A stretch of 5,381 bases of DNA from an uncultured Corynebacterium sp. (GCA_945631445.1 CALZCR010000146.1:1-5381); one strand, 5' to 3'; counted from the first letter of the stretch, positions 1 to 5,308 are shown. Notes: a model not told the origin generated them from the letters alone. Made by a program: numbers and translations.

Positions 1-752
1 ACGGTGACCACGGCGGTGGCCCGGGCCGGCACCTCCCGGGCGACGATGGTCTGCAGCCGCATCACGATGGACGCGGCGAGTACCACCGGGTCGACGCTGA
101 GCTCCGGCATGGACCCGTGCGAGCCTCTGCCGTGAACGGTGACCCTGATCGAGGTCCCGGAGGAGAGCACCGGGCCAGCGGTGGCACCGACGTGGCCGCC
201 CGGCAGCGACGACAGCACGTGCTGGCCGAGGTAGACGTCCGGCGTCGGCATCGCCTCGGCGAGCCCGTGGTCGAGCATGTCCTGGGCGCCCGCCGCGACT
301 TCCTCGGCGGGCTGGAAGACACCGACGAAGGTGCCGGACCAGTGTTCGCGACGCCGGTGCAACGCGATCAACGCGCCGACCAGACAGGCGGCGTGGAAGT
401 CGTGACCGCACGCGTGCGAGACCGGGACCTCTGCGCCGGTGCGCTCATCGACCTGGGTGGCGGTGGAGGCGTAGTCCTTGCCGGAGGCCTCTTTGACGGG
501 CAGCGCGTCGATGTCGCCGCGCATCGCCACGGTGGGGCCTTCCCCGTTGATCAGGGTGGCGACCAGCCCGGTGCCCCCGATCTGGGTCACCTCGACGCCT
601 TCCGTGGTGAGGACGTCGTGAAGCGTGGCCGCGGTGGCGTGCTCCTGGAAGGAGAGCTCTGGGTTCTGGTGGAGGTGCACGTAGAGCTGCTCACGCTCCG
701 TGCGGGTGGCATCGAGTTCGGCGAGGATCTGCTCGAGCGGGGCGTCGGACAT
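1..752 (-). CDS. M20-family metallo-amidohydrolase (peptidase M20D-like), 3' end beyond window
   Basis: The first 250 residues are present and the C-terminus lies beyond base 1. The M20D group (HipO, IAA-amino-acid hydrolase and relatives) cleaves N-acyl amino acids or related amides with a metal centre. Visible motifs are MRGDIDALP (residues 77-85), HACGHD (113-118, whose Cys and His are metal ligands in this group), FQPAEE (146-151, catalytic and metal-binding glutamates) and GQHV (176-179, metal-ligand His). The insert domain begins around residue 200 with GRGSHGSMPE, where GGH and PH are more usual. There is no signal peptide, so the protein is probably cytoplasmic. The ATG at 752 has AGAGG 10 nt upstream. 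The gene starts 48 nt after the fdhD stop with no terminator between, so it is probably co-transcribed with fdhD. The substrate cannot be told, and a link to formate metabolism is not implied by the sequence. Confidence 0.93.
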   Translation of the reverse strand, partial: MSDAPLEQILAELDATRTEREQLYVHLHQNPELSFQEHATAATLHDVLTTEGVEVTQIGGTGLVATLINGEGPTVAMRGDIDALPVKEASGKDYASTATQVDERTGAEVPVSHACGHDFHAACLVGALIALHRRREHWSGTFVGVFQPAEEVAAGAQDMLDHGLAEAMPTPDVYLGQHVLSSLPGGHVGATAGPVLSSGTSIRVTVHGRGSHGSMPELSVDPVVLAASIVMRLQTIVAREVPARATAVVT

Positions 753-800
753 GGTCTGGGTACCTCTGATTCTCCGGGGCTGCCGGTGTCATGGACGGGG

Positions 801-1679
801 CTAACTGGAGGAGACTGCCTCGTTGTCCTGCTCGGCGGCAGCCTTTTCCGCCAGCTCCCCAGAATAGAGGTTGAAACGATTCTCCCGGGTGAAGCCGGTC
901 AGGCTCATGCCCGTTTCCCGGGCCAGGTCCACGGCCAAGGAGGAGGCGGCGGAGACGGCCACCAGCGCGGGGATGCCGGCCATGACGGCCTTCTGCACCA
1001 GCTCGAAGGAGGCGCGGGAGCTCATGACGAGGATGACGTCTTTCGCCGGCAGCAGGTCGTTCATCAGCAGGTGGCCGATGACTTTGTCGGCGGCGTTGTG
1101 GCGGCCGACGTCTTCACGCACGACGATGGGCTCGCCGTCGAGTGTGAAGGCGCCCGCGGCGTGGATGCCGCCGGTGCGCCGGAACTGTTTCTGCTGTGCC
1201 CGCAGCTTCTCCGGCAGGGAGACGATCACGCGGGGGTCGAGCCGCACCGGCGTGAGGGGGTGGCGGCGTTTGTCCATGATCGAATCGATGGAGGTCGAAC
1301 CGCAGACCCCGCAGGCGGAGGTCGTCGTGGTCAACCGGATGGAGTCCAGGCTCAGCGGCAGGACGTCGCGGGTCAGCTCGGCCTCGATGAGGTTGTAGGT
1401 GTTCTCGCCGTTGGGGCCGGTCGCGCCGGCGCAATAGCGGGCGTTGGCGACCTGGCCGGCCTCGATGATGTGGCCTTCCGCGTGGAGGAAGCCGTGGACC
1501 AGCTCCAAGTCATTGCCCGGGGTGCGCATCGTGGTGGTGATGGTGGTGCCGTTGACGCGCAGCTCCAGGGGTTCCTCCACGCTGACCATGTCGCCGCGGG
1601 TGTCCACGGTGTAGTCGCCCTCGACGCCGTCGTCGAAGGTGACCTTCGTGACCGGGTAACTCCGGGAAATTCGGCTCAT
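801..1679 (-). CDS. fdhD: Formate dehydrogenase accessory sulfurtransferase FdhD
   Basis: Encodes 292 residues, close to the usual FdhD length. FdhD passes sulfur from a cysteine desulfurase to the molybdenum bis-MGD cofactor of formate dehydrogenase, which is needed for that enzyme's activity; it acts in the cytoplasm. Recognisable blocks in order are TMRTPGNDLELVHGFL (50-65), SACGVCGS (121-128, with the sulfur-relay cysteines C123 and C126), FRRTGGIHAA (166-175), VREDVGRHNAADKVIG (187-202), SSRASFELVQKA (220-231) and ALVAVSAASSLAVDLA (238-253). Both cysteines are intact, so the protein should be functional. The ATG directly follows the TAA of the upstream small gene (TAAATG), and the nearest Shine-Dalgarno, AGGAG, lies 12 nt upstream inside that gene. 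Translation is therefore probably coupled. The tail after residue 274 (alanine- and glutamate-rich, ending SSS) is variable in the family. Confidence 0.97.
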   Translation of the reverse strand: MSRISRSYPVTKVTFDDGVEGDYTVDTRGDMVSVEEPLELRVNGTTITTTMRTPGNDLELVHGFLHAEGHIIEAGQVANARYCAGATGPNGENTYNLIEAELTRDVLPLSLDSIRLTTTTSACGVCGSTSIDSIMDKRRHPLTPVRLDPRVIVSLPEKLRAQQKQFRRTGGIHAAGAFTLDGEPIVVREDVGRHNAADKVIGHLLMNDLLPAKDVILVMSSRASFELVQKAVMAGIPALVAVSAASSLAVDLARETGMSLTGFTRENRFNLYSGELAEKAAAEQDNEAVSSS

Positions 1680-2012
1680 TTAAGAATTCTGCTCCTGACT
1701 GTTGCCGTGGGTGCGGCCCTGGTAACGGGTGAGCAGCGCCTCCACCGCGTCGATCTTTTCTCGAGTCGCGGCCGAGGCCGCCTCGGTGCTTTCTTCGCCG
1801 TTGAACCCTGCGCCTGCGGCGACGCCGACGAGAAAGGCCGTCAGCGGGGCCGCCGGGCGGGACGGGCCGTGGGCGACGTGCTTGGTCAGGTCGAGCAACT
1901 CCCGGGTCAGCGAGCGGATGAGCTGGGGGTCGGCGCCTAATTCTTCGGACACCGCATCCAGCCAGGCGCGTGCCGAGGTGATCTCGGCGCTCGTGTTCTT
2001 CTTGTCGCTCAT
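1680..2012 (-). CDS. Small DUF6457-like protein, probable formate dehydrogenase/molybdenum cofactor helper
   Basis: Encodes 110 residues starting MSDKKNTSAEITSARAWLDAV. The core ARAWLDAVSEELG followed by HVAHGPSRPAAPLTAFLVG is the pattern I associate with DUF6457, a small actinobacterial domain found alone or near MobA-type and fdhD genes. No enzyme motif or signal peptide is visible. The helical start and the conserved H-G-x-x-R-P-A-A-P stretch suggest a binding or scaffold role. In C. glutamicum the homologous small gene lies between fdhF and fdhD and, as I recall, is also needed for formate dehydrogenase activity. I chose the ATG at 2012 because AAAGGG sits 6 nt upstream; a GTG at 2027 in the same frame has no comparable site. 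It is the first gene of the minus-strand cluster and its stop abuts the fdhD start. The biochemical role is unknown. Confidence 0.85.
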   Translation of the reverse strand: MSDKKNTSAEITSARAWLDAVSEELGADPQLIRSLTRELLDLTKHVAHGPSRPAAPLTAFLVGVAAGAGFNGEESTEAASAATREKIDAVEALLTRYQGRTHGNSQEQNS

Positions 2013-2048
2013 CGCTAACCCTTTCACGGGAAATTCGTCCTAGATGGT

Positions 2049-2086
2049 CGCCACCCATCCTAATCTCGTCGTACTTTTCCTCTCAA
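2049..2086 (-). promoter_or_regulatory. Putative housekeeping promoter of the DUF6457-fdhD-amidohydrolase cluster
   Basis: On the minus strand, TTGAGA (2086-2081, one mismatch to TTGACA) is followed after 18 nt by TAGGAT (2062-2057), a common corynebacterial -10. Transcription would start near 2050, giving a leader of about 37 nt before the ATG at 2012. The 8-base palindrome CAACGTTG (2084-2091) overlaps the -35 element, so an operator there is possible. The call is by consensus match only. Confidence 0.6.
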
Positions 2087-2091
2087 CGTTG

Positions 2092-2102
2092 TGGCCACGG
2101 CG
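2092..2102 (+). repeat. Intergenic motif TGGCCACGGCG, copy 1
   Basis: This 11-base word recurs at 5195-5205 in front of secY, and its last 10 bases recur at 2140-2149. This copy lies just upstream of the -35 element of the minus-strand promoter. It overlaps the palindrome GTGGCCAC (2091-2098). I found no copies inside the coding sequences of the window when reading by eye. Confidence 0.4.
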
Positions 2103-2139
2103 TTTATTCCTCAGGTGCGATGGCGGATGGGCGGGGGAG

Positions 2140-2149
2140 GGCCACGGCG
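2140..2149 (+). repeat. Intergenic motif GGCCACGGCG, copy 2
   Basis: A 10-base match to the motif at 2092-2102 and 5195-5205, lying about 70 bases upstream of the rpsH -10 element in the middle of the divergent intergenic region. The preceding base is G rather than T. Confidence 0.4.
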
Positions 2150-2170
2150 CGGATGAATCTTGTTCAGCCT

Positions 2171-2231
2171 AAAAATTTTGTTTCAGCAGGTCTCGGCGTG
2201 TAGTGTTGGCCGCTGGACTATAATCGTCCGC
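2171..2231 (+). promoter_or_regulatory. Putative rpsH operon promoter with UP-like A/T tract
   Basis: TATAAT at 2219-2224 is a perfect -10 and predicts a start near 2230-2232. No good -35 lies 16-19 nt upstream, where the sequence reads roughly GGCGTGTA. The A/T run AAAAATTTTGTTT (2171-2183) sits about 48-60 bases before the predicted start, where an UP element would lie, and could offset the weak -35. A poorer alternative pair is TTGTTT (2178-2183) and TAGTGT (2201-2206), spaced by 17. The promoter explains how rpsH onward is transcribed apart from the upstream ribosomal genes. Confidence 0.6.
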
Positions 2232-2286
2232 ATATTTTTCCATCCAACTTTGTTGTAGGCCCCCCGCCACTTGAGCGGACCGGGAC

Positions 2287-2388
2287 ATGCAGAGGCGGCG
2301 AGCGCCGCAGGTCATTGGGCCTGCGACCGCGTGCAGTAGCCCCTTAGTGCCCGGAGATCGTTTTCGGTGGGTCAGGGAACCGCAATAA
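2287..2388 (+). CDS. Possible 33-codon upstream ORF in the rpsH leader
   Basis: An ATG at 2287 opens 33 codons beginning [11 protein letters not shown] and ending in TAA at 2386-2388, 22 nt before the rpsH ATG. Four of its first eight residues are Arg or Gln. No Shine-Dalgarno precedes it (GCGGACCGGG is all there is). Open frames of this length are common by chance in GC-rich DNA. If it were translated, ribosomes would disrupt the hairpins at 2295-2342. I consider it probably not a gene. Confidence 0.1.
   Translation: MQRRRAPQVIGPATACSSPLVPGDRFRWVREPQ
2295..2342 (+). promoter_or_regulatory. Overlapping alternative hairpins in the rpsH leader
   Basis: Three stems can form. Stem A pairs GCGGC (2295-2299) with GCCGC (2304-2308) over a GAGC loop. 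Stem B pairs CGCAGG (2306-2311) with CCTGCG (2320-2325) over 8 nt. Stem C pairs GGGC plus CTGC (2317-2324) with GCAG, a bulged TA, and GCCC (2333-2342) over an 8-nt loop. A and C can coexist; B excludes both. This is the layout expected of a two-state RNA switch. No T-run directly follows, so it does not look like a simple transcription attenuator. Confidence 0.4.
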
Positions 2389-2416
2389 GAAAGGTAACGG
2401 TCACCTCACAATGACC
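2389..2416 (+). promoter_or_regulatory. Unusual rpsH ribosome-binding region with start-codon hairpin
   Basis: The only Shine-Dalgarno-like string is GAAAGG (2389-2394), with 16 nt before the ATG at 2411, which is too far for normal use. The spacer contains TCACCTC (2401-2407), identical to part of the 16S rRNA anti-Shine-Dalgarno tail. AGGT (2392-2395) can pair with ACCT (2403-2406), hiding the Shine-Dalgarno. Alternatively, GGTCA (2399-2403) can pair with TGACC (2412-2416), hiding the start codon. The two pairings are mutually exclusive. Confidence 0.45.
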
Positions 2417-2809
2417 ATGACAGATCCGATCGCCGACATGCTGTCGCGTATTCGCAATGCGAACCACGCGCACCACGATGTCGTCGCGATGCCCTCCTCC
2501 AAGCTCAAGGCGAACATCGCCGAGATCCTGAAGCAGGAAGGCTACATCGCCGACTACCAGGTCGAGGATGCACGAGTCGGCAAGACTCTCTCCCTCGAGC
2601 TCAAGTACGGCCCGTCCCGTCAGACCTCCATCGCAGGTCTGACCCGCGTCTCCAAGCCGGGCCTGCGCGTCTACGCCAAGGCCAACGAGCTTCCCCAGGT
2701 CCTCGGTGGCCTGGGCGTCGCCATCATTTCCACGTCCCACGGTCTGCTGACTGACCGCACGGCCAACGAGAAGGGTGTAGGCGGAGAAGTCCTCGCCTAC
2801 GTCTGGTAA
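2411..2809 (+). CDS. rpsH: Small ribosomal subunit protein S8
   Basis: Encodes 132 residues, the normal S8 length. S8 binds helix 21 in the central domain of 16S rRNA early in 30S assembly, and in E. coli it also represses the spc operon. The N-terminus [13 protein letters not shown] is the actinobacterial S8 start. The C-terminal S8 signature [20 protein letters not shown] (100-119) carries the RNA-contacting STS-x-G motif (107-111). I chose the ATG at 2411 over the ATG at 2417 because homologues begin MTMTDP; neither has a well-spaced Shine-Dalgarno. It is the first gene of this transcription unit. In many actinobacteria rplE and rpsN directly precede it, but here an intergenic region and the fdhD cluster do. 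Confidence 0.98.
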   Translation: MTMTDPIADMLSRIRNANHAHHDVVAMPSSKLKANIAEILKQEGYIADYQVEDARVGKTLSLELKYGPSRQTSIAGLTRVSKPGLRVYAKANELPQVLGGLGVAIISTSHGLLTDRTANEKGVGGEVLAYVW

Positions 2810-2824
2810 AGGGGGAAGTGAACA

Positions 2825-3361
2825 ATGTCTCGTATCGGTAATGCACCGATCGCTCTCCCGAAGGGCGTCGAAACCAAGATCAACGGCCAGAACATCGAGG
2901 TCAAGGGTCCTAAGGGTACCCTGAACATCGATCTTCCGGAGCCGATCACCGCCTCCGTCGCGGAAGACGAGATCATCGTCGCCCGCCCGGACGACCACCG
3001 CAAGAACCGCTCGCTGCACGGTCTGTCCCGCTCGCTCGTCAACAACATGGTTGTCGGCGTGACCGAGGGATACACCATCAAGATGGAAATCTTCGGCGTC
3101 GGCTACCGCGTTCAGCTCAAGGGCAAGAACCTCGAGTTCGCCTTGGGTTACTCCCACCCGATCCTGATCGAGGCTCCGGAATTCGTCACCTTCGCGGTCG
3201 ACGGAAACACGAAGCTCTCCATCACGGGTGTTGACAAGCAGCAGGTCGGGCAGATCGCCGCTAACATCCGTCGTCTGCGCAAGGATGATCCTTACAAGGG
3301 TAAGGGCATTCGCTACGAGGGTGAGCAGATCCGCCGCAAGGTCGGAAAGACGGGTAAGTAA
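2825..3361 (+). CDS. rplF: Large ribosomal subunit protein L6
   Basis: Encodes 178 residues, standard for L6. L6 binds 23S rRNA near the sarcin-ricin loop and the factor-binding region of the 50S subunit. The protein has the usual two-lobed layout, starting [15 protein letters not shown] and ending with the L6 signature [13 protein letters not shown] (155-167) and a basic tail. The ATG follows the rpsH stop by 15 nt, with the purine-rich Shine-Dalgarno GGGGGAAG (2811-2818) at good spacing. No defects are seen. Confidence 0.98.
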   Translation: MSRIGNAPIALPKGVETKINGQNIEVKGPKGTLNIDLPEPITASVAEDEIIVARPDDHRKNRSLHGLSRSLVNNMVVGVTEGYTIKMEIFGVGYRVQLKGKNLEFALGYSHPILIEAPEFVTFAVDGNTKLSITGVDKQQVGQIAANIRRLRKDDPYKGKGIRYEGEQIRRKVGKTGK

Positions 3362-3364
3362 GCA

Positions 3365-3769
3365 ATGAGCAATACCGCAGAAAACAACAAGCGTCAGCCG
3401 ATCGGCAAAGACATCGCTACGCGTCGTCGCGAAGCACGTCAGCGCCGTCACTTCCGCATCCGCAAGACCCTGCGTGGCACCCCGGAGACCCCGCGTCTCG
3501 TCGTGCACCGCAGCTCCCGCCACATGACCGCCCAGATCATCGACGATCTGGCCGGCCACACCCTGGCCTCTGCCTCCACCATGGAAGCAGACGTGCGCTC
3601 CGTCGAGGGCGACAAGAAGGCCAAGGGCACCAAGGTGGGCGAGCTCATCGCGCAGCGTGCCAAGGCCGCCGGCGTCGAGCAGGTCCTCTTCGACCGTGCA
3701 GGTTACAAGTACCACGGCCGCGTCGCCGCTCTGGCTGACGCCGCTCGTGAAGGCGGTCTGAAGTTCTAA
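3365..3769 (+). CDS. rplR: Large ribosomal subunit protein L18
   Basis: Encodes 134 residues. L18 binds 5S rRNA and helps dock it into the central protuberance of the 50S subunit. The N-terminus is basic ([17 protein letters not shown], 18-34), followed by the conserved [20 protein letters not shown] (42-61). The C-terminal signature [23 protein letters not shown] spans 109-131; Ala at 111 replaces the glycine often seen there. Only 3 nt separate the rplF stop from this ATG and no clear Shine-Dalgarno lies close by, so translation is probably coupled to rplF. The stop shares a TAATG junction with a 13-codon ORF that leads to rpsE. Confidence 0.97.
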   Translation: MSNTAENNKRQPIGKDIATRRREARQRRHFRIRKTLRGTPETPRLVVHRSSRHMTAQIIDDLAGHTLASASTMEADVRSVEGDKKAKGTKVGELIAQRAKAAGVEQVLFDRAGYKYHGRVAALADAAREGGLKF

Positions 3770-3810
3770 TGGCTAATGACAACGTGAACATCAACGGAAG
3801 GATTGCGTAA
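3769..3810 (+). CDS. 13-codon ORF bridging rplR and rpsE (possible coupling peptide)
   Basis: The frame ATG...TAA encodes [13 protein letters not shown]. Its ATG overlaps the rplR stop (TAATG, 3767-3771) and its TAA overlaps the rpsE start (TAATG, 3808-3812), so it exactly spans the only sizeable gap in the operon. It contains the rpsE Shine-Dalgarno GGAAGGA (3796-3802). The best Shine-Dalgarno for itself, GAAGG at 3749-3753, is 15 nt away, so re-initiation after rplR is the plausible route. The peptide matches nothing I know. It may be a translational-coupling device, a relic of an earlier rpsE start, or chance. Confidence 0.25.
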   Translation: MANDNVNINGRIA

Positions 3811-4445
3811 TGCCGGGACGTGAACGGCGTGACGGCGGACGATCCGCCGACGATCAGAACAAGAACAAGAACGACAACCGCGGCGGTGGCCGTGGCCGCG
3901 GCCGCGACAACCGTCGTCAGGACAACGAGCGCGACAAGTACATCGAGCGCGTCGTCTCCATCAACCGTGTGGCCAAGACCGTCAAGGGCGGTCGCAACAT
4001 GTCCTTCACCGCACTCGTCGTCGTCGGCGACGGTGAAGGCATGGTCGGCGTCGGCTACGGCAAGGCCCGTGAGGTCCCTGCCGCCATCCAGAAGGGCGCA
4101 GAAGAGGCTCGCAAGAACTTCTTCCGCGTGCCGATGATCAACGGCACCATCCCGCACCCGGTGCAGGGCGAGGCCGCCGCAGGCATCGTCATGATGCGTC
4201 CGGCAGCCCCGGGTACCGGCGTCATCGCCGGCGGCGCTGTCCGTCCGGTGCTGGAGTGCGCGGGCATGCAGGACATCCTGTCCAAGTCCCTGGGCTCCGA
4301 CAACGCCATCAACGTCATCCACGCCACCGTGGACGGCCTGAAGCAGCTGGTCCGCCCGGAGGAGGTCGCGGCTCGTCGCGGCAAGTCCGTCGAAGAGGTC
4401 GCGCCGGCTCGTTTGCTGCGCGCCCGCGCAGGTCAGGAGGCGTAA
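3810..4445 (+). CDS. rpsE: Small ribosomal subunit protein S5 with long basic N-terminal extension
   Basis: Encodes 211 residues; E. coli S5 has about 167. S5 sits near the 30S mRNA entry channel and affects decoding accuracy and spectinomycin response. The double-stranded-RNA-binding S5 domain runs from about 44 to 108 ([18 protein letters not shown] through RKNFF), and the C-terminal domain from about 115 to 195 ([38 protein letters not shown]). Residues 1-42 are a low-complexity extension rich in Arg, Gly, Asn and Asp, including GGGRGRGR (25-32); actinobacterial S5 proteins often have such an extension. In the spectinomycin-linked loop, GGRNMSF replaces the common GGRRFSF or GGRIFSF. GGAAGGA lies 7 nt before the ATG and fixes the start. 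Confidence 0.97.
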   Translation: MPGRERRDGGRSADDQNKNKNDNRGGGRGRGRDNRRQDNERDKYIERVVSINRVAKTVKGGRNMSFTALVVVGDGEGMVGVGYGKAREVPAAIQKGAEEARKNFFRVPMINGTIPHPVQGEAAAGIVMMRPAAPGTGVIAGGAVRPVLECAGMQDILSKSLGSDNAINVIHATVDGLKQLVRPEEVAARRGKSVEEVAPARLLRARAGQEA

Positions 4446-4448
4446 CCC

Positions 4449-4634
4449 ATGGCACTGAAGATCACACTCGATAAGGGTTTCATCGGCGAAAAGCCGCGGA
4501 CCCGTGCAAACCTCCGGGCCCTCGGCCTGAAGAAGATCCGCCAGTCCGTGATCAAGGAAGACAGCGCGGCCACCCGTGGCCAGATCCACGTTGTCCGTCA
4601 CCTGATCACGGTCGAAGAAGTGGCAGGGGAGTAG
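4449..4634 (+). CDS. rpmD: Large ribosomal subunit protein L30
   Basis: Encodes 61 residues, the normal bacterial L30 length, a 50S protein bound to 23S rRNA. The sequence follows the family: [13 protein letters not shown] at the start, [13 protein letters not shown] in the helix, and [16 protein letters not shown] at the end. The perfect Shine-Dalgarno AGGAGG (4435-4440) lies inside the last codons of rpsE, 8 nt before the ATG, and only 3 nt separate the two genes. Confidence 0.97.
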   Translation: MALKITLDKGFIGEKPRTRANLRALGLKKIRQSVIKEDSAATRGQIHVVRHLITVEEVAGE

Positions 4635-4639
4635 GAAAC

Positions 4640-5089
4640 ATGAGCGAGATCATCAAGCTCCACGATCTGCGCCCGTCCAAGGGCGCCAACAAGCCGAAGC
4701 ACCGCGTCGGCCGTGGTGAAGCAGGCAAGGGCGGCAAGACCGCCGGCCGCGGCACCAAGGGCACCAAGGCGCGCAACAAGGTGGCGGCTACCTTCGAAGG
4801 TGGCCAGATGCCGCTGCAGATGCGTCTGCCGAAGCTGCGTGGCTTCAAGAACCCGAACAAGGTCATCTACCAGGTCGTCAATGTCTCTGACCTGGAGCAG
4901 GCTTTCCCGAACGGTGGAGATGTGGCCGTCGCCGACATCGTCTCCGCTGGCCTGGTCCGCGCCAACCAGCCGGTCAAGGTCTTGGGCAACGGTGAGCTCA
5001 GCGCGAAGCTGAACGTCACCGCCACCAAGTTCTCCAAGTCCGCGGTCGAGAAGATCGAGGCAGCCGGAGGCTCCGTCACCCAGGCATAA
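4640..5089 (+). CDS. rplO: Large ribosomal subunit protein L15
   Basis: Encodes 149 residues, typical for L15, a late-assembling 50S protein with an extended tail reaching into 23S rRNA. The N-terminal tail [20 protein letters not shown] continues into the glycine- and lysine-rich [17 protein letters not shown] (29-45). [17 protein letters not shown] (53-69) is the family core. The C-terminal L15 signature spans about 113-144, from KVLGNGEL to the EAAGG stretch. GGGGAG (4626-4631) is 8 nt before the ATG, and the gap to rpmD is 5 nt. A strong hairpin begins 29 nt after the stop, so rplO appears to be the last gene of this unit. Confidence 0.97.
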   Translation: MSEIIKLHDLRPSKGANKPKHRVGRGEAGKGGKTAGRGTKGTKARNKVAATFEGGQMPLQMRLPKLRGFKNPNKVIYQVVNVSDLEQAFPNGGDVAVADIVSAGLVRANQPVKVLGNGELSAKLNVTATKFSKSAVEKIEAAGGSVTQA

Positions 5090-5117
5090 TGCCTGGAAGC
5101 GATGAGCCGTCCAGCGT

Positions 5118-5154
5118 GAAGCGCCCCCGCACCGTCACGGTGCGGGGGCGCTTC
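5118..5154 (+). terminator. Strong U-less hairpin terminator after rplO
   Basis: A perfect 17-bp stem, GAAGCGCCCCCGCACCG (5118-5134) with its exact complement (5138-5154), closes over the 3-nt loop TCA. No T-run follows on either strand; the bases after the stem are GTCATGTCC. It fits the U-less hairpins proposed as terminators or 3'-end protectors in GC-rich actinobacteria. Being symmetrical, it could act in both directions, but no minus-strand gene ends here. Confidence 0.8.
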
Positions 5155-5194
5155 GTCATGTCCGGGTCAGCCACAGGGAGAACACAGGCGTCTT

Positions 5195-5205
5195 TGGCCA
5201 CGGCG
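5195..5205 (+). repeat. Intergenic motif TGGCCACGGCG, copy 3
   Basis: Identical over 11 bases to 2092-2102, and over 10 bases to 2140-2149. This copy lies 26 bases upstream of the putative secY -10 element, close to where an activator or a -35 contact would be. Confidence 0.4.
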
Positions 5206-5245
5206 ACTGCACCGCCGGCTCCCGGCGCTGCTAGGATAGTCGAGT
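5206..5245 (+). promoter_or_regulatory. Putative secY promoter
   Basis: TAGGAT (5232-5237) is a good corynebacterial -10 and predicts a start near 5244, about 70 nt before secY. No clear -35 sits 17 nt upstream (5209-5214 reads GCACCG). A perfect dyad CGCCGG-CTC-CCGGCG (5213-5227) occupies the spacer directly before the -10 and could be an operator or chance in GC-rich DNA. Its position after the rplO terminator supports a separate secY transcript. Confidence 0.5.
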
Positions 5246-5302
5246 CAGTCGTGTCAATTCCCTTTCTCCCCGACCTGTCGTTATGGAGGGGGGAGCAAGG
5301 CC

Positions 5303-5308
5303 AGGAGG
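5303..5308 (+). promoter_or_regulatory. secY Shine-Dalgarno deciding the GTG start
   Basis: AGGAGG is a perfect Shine-Dalgarno only 4 nt before the GTG at 5313, somewhat tight spacing. An in-frame ATG at 5283 has no such site before it and would add MEGGARPGGF, which is not seen in SecY proteins. The GTG is therefore the better start. Confidence 0.75.

Larger units (their letters stand above)
2231..2410 (+). promoter_or_regulatory. Long structured 5' leader of the rpsH operon (predicted)
   Basis: If transcription starts near 2231, the rpsH mRNA carries about 180 nt of untranslated leader, long for a bacterial gene. It begins T-rich (2231-2257) and then becomes GC-rich with several inverted repeats. 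A weak CCGC/GCGG hairpin (2264-2278) is followed by a strong overlapping cluster at 2295-2342. A weak CGGT/ACCG pair (2365-2382) and a hairpin around the start codon come last. Such leaders often mediate autoregulation by a ribosomal protein, and S8 is the known regulator of the E. coli spc operon. I cannot match this sequence to a known leader family, so that role is inference. Confidence 0.45.

Noticed and set aside
1531..1560. GTGGTGATGGTGGT-like short repeat in fdhD
   Set aside because: It simply encodes the Thr-rich strand TTITTTM of FdhD and is no regulatory or mobile repeat.
117..1940. A 607-codon open frame on the plus strand opposite the amidohydrolase, fdhD and DUF6457 genes
   Set aside because: It is antisense to three genes, two of them with clear family motifs. 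Its Gly/Val/Asp/Arg-rich composition is that of a GC-rich shadow frame, and no domain is recognisable.
2120..2203. A 27-codon plus-strand ORF upstream of the rpsH promoter
   Set aside because: It has no Shine-Dalgarno, lies upstream of the predicted transcription start, and has no recognisable sequence.
2178..2206. A second rpsH promoter, TTGTTT/TAGTGT
   Set aside because: Spacing is right, but both boxes match consensus poorly compared with TATAAT at 2219-2224. It is kept only as an alternative.
2372..3715. A 447-codon open frame on the minus strand across rpsH, rplF and rplR
   Set aside because: It lies fully antisense to conserved ribosomal protein genes. It is an artefact of their codon bias.
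3645..4601. A 318-codon minus-strand frame across rpsE and rpmD
   Set aside because: Antisense to S5 and L30, with low-complexity Val/Ala/Thr repeats mirroring the Arg/Gly codons of S5.
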